Shown here in pieces: positions 62,252 through 64,000 of a stretch of DNA of 64,000 bases (the first letter of the stretch is position 1; each line of letters begins with the position of its first letter). The notes below the pieces were generated by a model. The model did not search any database. It was not told the origin of the DNA and saw only the letters and a list, made by a program, of their open reading frames with translations. A program made the translations under genes and the position numbers. The DNA comes from Planctomycetota bacterium (lineage in GTDB: Bacteria; Planctomycetota; Phycisphaerae; WQYP01): contig JAKBMM010000003.1 of NCBI GenBank assembly GCA_021831565.1, positions 1 to 64,000 on the forward strand, read 5' to 3'.

Positions 62252-64000
62252 TCAAGTGAAACGCAGGGTAACAATCCGTTTGGGCTTGAGAACCACCGCA
62301 AGTTTTCCATCAGTCGAACCAAGCTCTTCCACGGGGTTGCTTTCAAAGTCCACCATCTGGATCCTGCCGGTGGGGGGGCCGAAATACGGCCCAGCAGGCT
62401 GGGCGGTAACGATCGTTGCGGTAATGGTTATCTCGTGGGGATTGAATATGCGTACTTCCAGACCTTCGCCGCTCCGGCGGACGCTGCTGACCACGGCCGG
62501 ACCGTCGATGCGTAACAAGCCGGCTGTGGCGGGAAGCGATCTTTCGGATCGAAAAATAGCGATATCCTCGCGCCGAAGCTGCACGACGCGCAGTCCCCCC
62601 GCCATTTGTTGGCCCAGTTCGCACAAGCGTGTCCGATCAGGTTTCCCCGCCAGCGGGACGATGCCGTAACGAAAAGTCATCGGCCCGCGCGACTGCCCGC
62701 CGGGTTCTCCGTTGGTGAAAATAGTGCGGCGCGTGCCACGAAACAGCGTCAAAGCAATCGGACGTTCGGCGGTGTCGCGCACGGCGGTTTCAAGCAGCCC
62801 ATCGCCGACGACCCCAAGGCCGTGTTTCGTGTCGAACACGGCGGTCCAGCTTTGCTGCGGTTTGGTTTCGACCTCCAACTCGCGGTATTCGTGATTGTCC
62901 CGGCGTAAGGGTATGGATCTCTCGACGACATCGAACGGGCTGTCGGCGAGATACGTCCCGGCATCCACGCCACTGGGCAGGAGAACGCGGAGGCGATGGT
63001 CGTTGGCAGAATTTTGGACGGTTGTTTCTATATCCACATGATCCTGTCCGGGGCGCAAACTCACCAGGCTGTCGATTACCAGTTCGACCAACCGGTCCGA
63101 CCGCGTCATGCCGTCAAAGCGAAATTCTTCCGGCACGGACAGAGTCGTGCGGATGCGGAACGTCGTGAGCATCGGCCCGTTGTGAACCAGGGCCACGTCC
63201 GACTTGCAGGCGGTGGAGACGAACGCCTGATCGTTGACCGCGACGCCGTGATACCAGCCGTCGCCGATGTCGGCACAATCCTCAAAGGTCAGCAGGCGGC
63301 TATACACGCGGCCCGTGCGCTTGTCCGTGAGGGTCAATGTGCCGTTGGATTCGATTTGCACAACCAGATGCTCGTTGGCCATGGAACGCTCGCTGGCGGC
63401 CAGGCCCGGTATGTCCGGATACCGCGTCGGGCGCGGCGGCTTGATCGCCCGGACGGTGAGCGTTGTGTAGCCCAGGGCGGGAATCGAAAGAAGCAGGGCA
63501 ATCTTCACATGGTGGCTGTGCACGGCCTGCGGAAACCTGGCAGGGTGGATTCGCTGGTGTAGGCGATTCATCACCTGACCCAGCCGCTGATAGGGCATCT
63601 CTTTCCCGTCGGCGTCGTGGATGAGAAAGGCGGGCTTAGGCTCAAAGCCGAAGAACTCGTTAAAGCTCGGCCAATCGGTCGGTATCTCCAGCGTGAGTTC
63701 CGCGACTTGATGGAATTCGCGCGGCAGCGGGTTGAAGACGGCGACGCGCAACTCCTCATCGGTTATCCCGCCTTGCACGCTGGCGGCGATTCGACTCGTC
63801 GCTTCCACCGCCAGCTTGTCGGCGATCAATCGACACTGGTCGAAGCGATACTCCATGTCTTTGTGAACCTGATCCGTGCTGCAACCGTCGATGGAGTCGT
63901 GTGCATGATTCTGCAACAGCCACCGCCACGCGACCTGGAGAAATCCTTGCGGATATTCCCACCCGGTCACTCCATGGGCCAACGCGCTGAACGGCTCGGC
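62252..64000 (-). CDS. Alpha-mannosidase (GH38), 5' end beyond window
   Basis: The frame stays open to the right edge (AEPFSALAMAHGVTGW), so the gene starts outside. The visible 580 residues begin in the helical bundle of GH38 with LQNHAHDSIDGCSTDQVHKD, a zinc-site region seen in alpha-mannosidases. The beta-rich domains follow (LRVAVFNPLPREFHQVAELT; RFDGMTRSDRLVELVIDSL; VETKPQQSWTAVFDTKHGLG). The end is VLKPKRIVTLRFT. It probably trims mannose residues from oligosaccharides, or mannosylglycerate as in MngB. It converges on the metal ATPase gene. Confidence 0.88.
   Translation of the reverse strand, partial: AEPFSALAHGVTGWEYPQGFLQVAWRWLLQNHAHDSIDGCSTDQVHKDMEYRFDQCRLIADKLAVEATSRIAASVQGGITDEELRVAVFNPLPREFHQVAELTLEIPTDWPSFNEFFGFEPKPAFLIHDADGKEMPYQRLGQVMNRLHQRIHPARFPQAVHSHHVKIALLLSIPALGYTTLTVRAIKPPRPTRYPDIPGLAASERSMANEHLVVQIESNGTLTLTDKRTGRVYSRLLTFEDCADIGDGWYHGVAVNDQAFVSTACKSDVALVHNGPMLTTFRIRTTLSVPEEFRFDGMTRSDRLVELVIDSLVSLRPGQDHVDIETTVQNSANDHRLRVLLPSGVDAGTYLADSPFDVVERSIPLRRDNHEYRELEVETKPQQSWTAVFDTKHGLGVVGDGLLETAVRDTAERPIALTLFRGTRRTIFTNGEPGGQSRGPMTFRYGIVPLAGKPDRTRLCELGQQMAGGLRVVQLRREDIAIFRSERSLPATAGLLRIDGPAVVSSVRRSGEGLEVRIFNPHEITITATIVTAQPAGPYFGPPTGRIQMVDFESNPVEELGSTDGKLAVVLKPKRIVTLRFT

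Overview
The window is GC-rich bacterial chromosome with tightly packed operons and long antisense shadow ORFs. Gene content points to the Planctomycetota, most likely the Phycisphaerae side. The pointers are a propeller protein with the 'DWRTQG' tail, a prepilin-like protein with FTLVEMLVVISIIAVL, an ECF sigma factor fused to a membrane anchor and large outer domain, a Gld-type ABC cluster with DUF4340, a PEP-CTERM-like secreted protein, and a type II secretion operon. This placement is inferred from protein families. There is no rRNA gene, and no transposase, phage or CRISPR locus was recognised.

Layout. 1-4.1 kb: the 3' end of a propeller-family gene cut by the window edge, two exported proteins of unknown function and a small membrane protein. 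4.1-10.2 kb (minus): ABC ATPase, ABC permease, GldG-like protein and DUF4340 protein. 10.4-14.0 kb: small lipoprotein, orphan ExbD and a large repeat-rich exported protein. 14.1-15.0 kb: antitoxin/PIN toxin pair, the toxin frameshifted near its end. 15.3-28.2 kb: type II secretion operon E-F-G-H-I-J-K-L-M-C-D plus a lipoprotein; the secretin carries a recent triplication of a 101-residue module. 28.4-30.4 kb: rhamnulokinase and shikimate kinase. 30.4-32.9 kb (minus): the membrane-fused ECF sigma factor. 33-40 kb: housekeeping genes coaE, rho, prfA, rpmE, tRNA-Met, 6-phosphogluconolactonase and transketolase. 40.2-41.0 kb: an ice-binding-like (DUF3494) exported protein. 41.5-48.8 kb: an ECF sigma factor and a Cus-type copper/silver tripartite efflux system. 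48.8-49.6 kb: nucleotidyltransferase plus small partner, probably toxin-antitoxin. 49.9-52.8 kb: FAD oxidoreductase, AlgH/YqgE and MurQ. 52.9-58.8 kb (minus): propeller protein, Cys-rich exported peptide, unknown membrane-anchored protein, MauE-like membrane protein and prepilin-like protein. 60.0-62.2 kb: CsoR/RcnR-family repressor with an RcnR-like operator, overlapping a P1B-type metal ATPase with a non-canonical transmembrane motif. 62.3-64.0 kb: GH38 alpha-mannosidase, cut by the window edge.

The less expected signals are small-scale. (1) A 7-bp-arm palindrome, TCCCGAT-N3/4-ATCGGGA, occurs four times, twice read in frame inside genes. (2) A 153-bp element has perfect 16-bp inverted ends, with a probable decayed copy in front of the copper efflux operon. 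(3) The secretin has a tandem 3 x 303-bp repeat. (4) A strongly folded leader precedes gspE. (5) The five-gene minus-strand block at 52.9-58.8 kb joins a disulfide-rich exported peptide, a MauE-like protein and a prepilin-like protein; it is the best candidate here for an undescribed system, although that functional link is inference.
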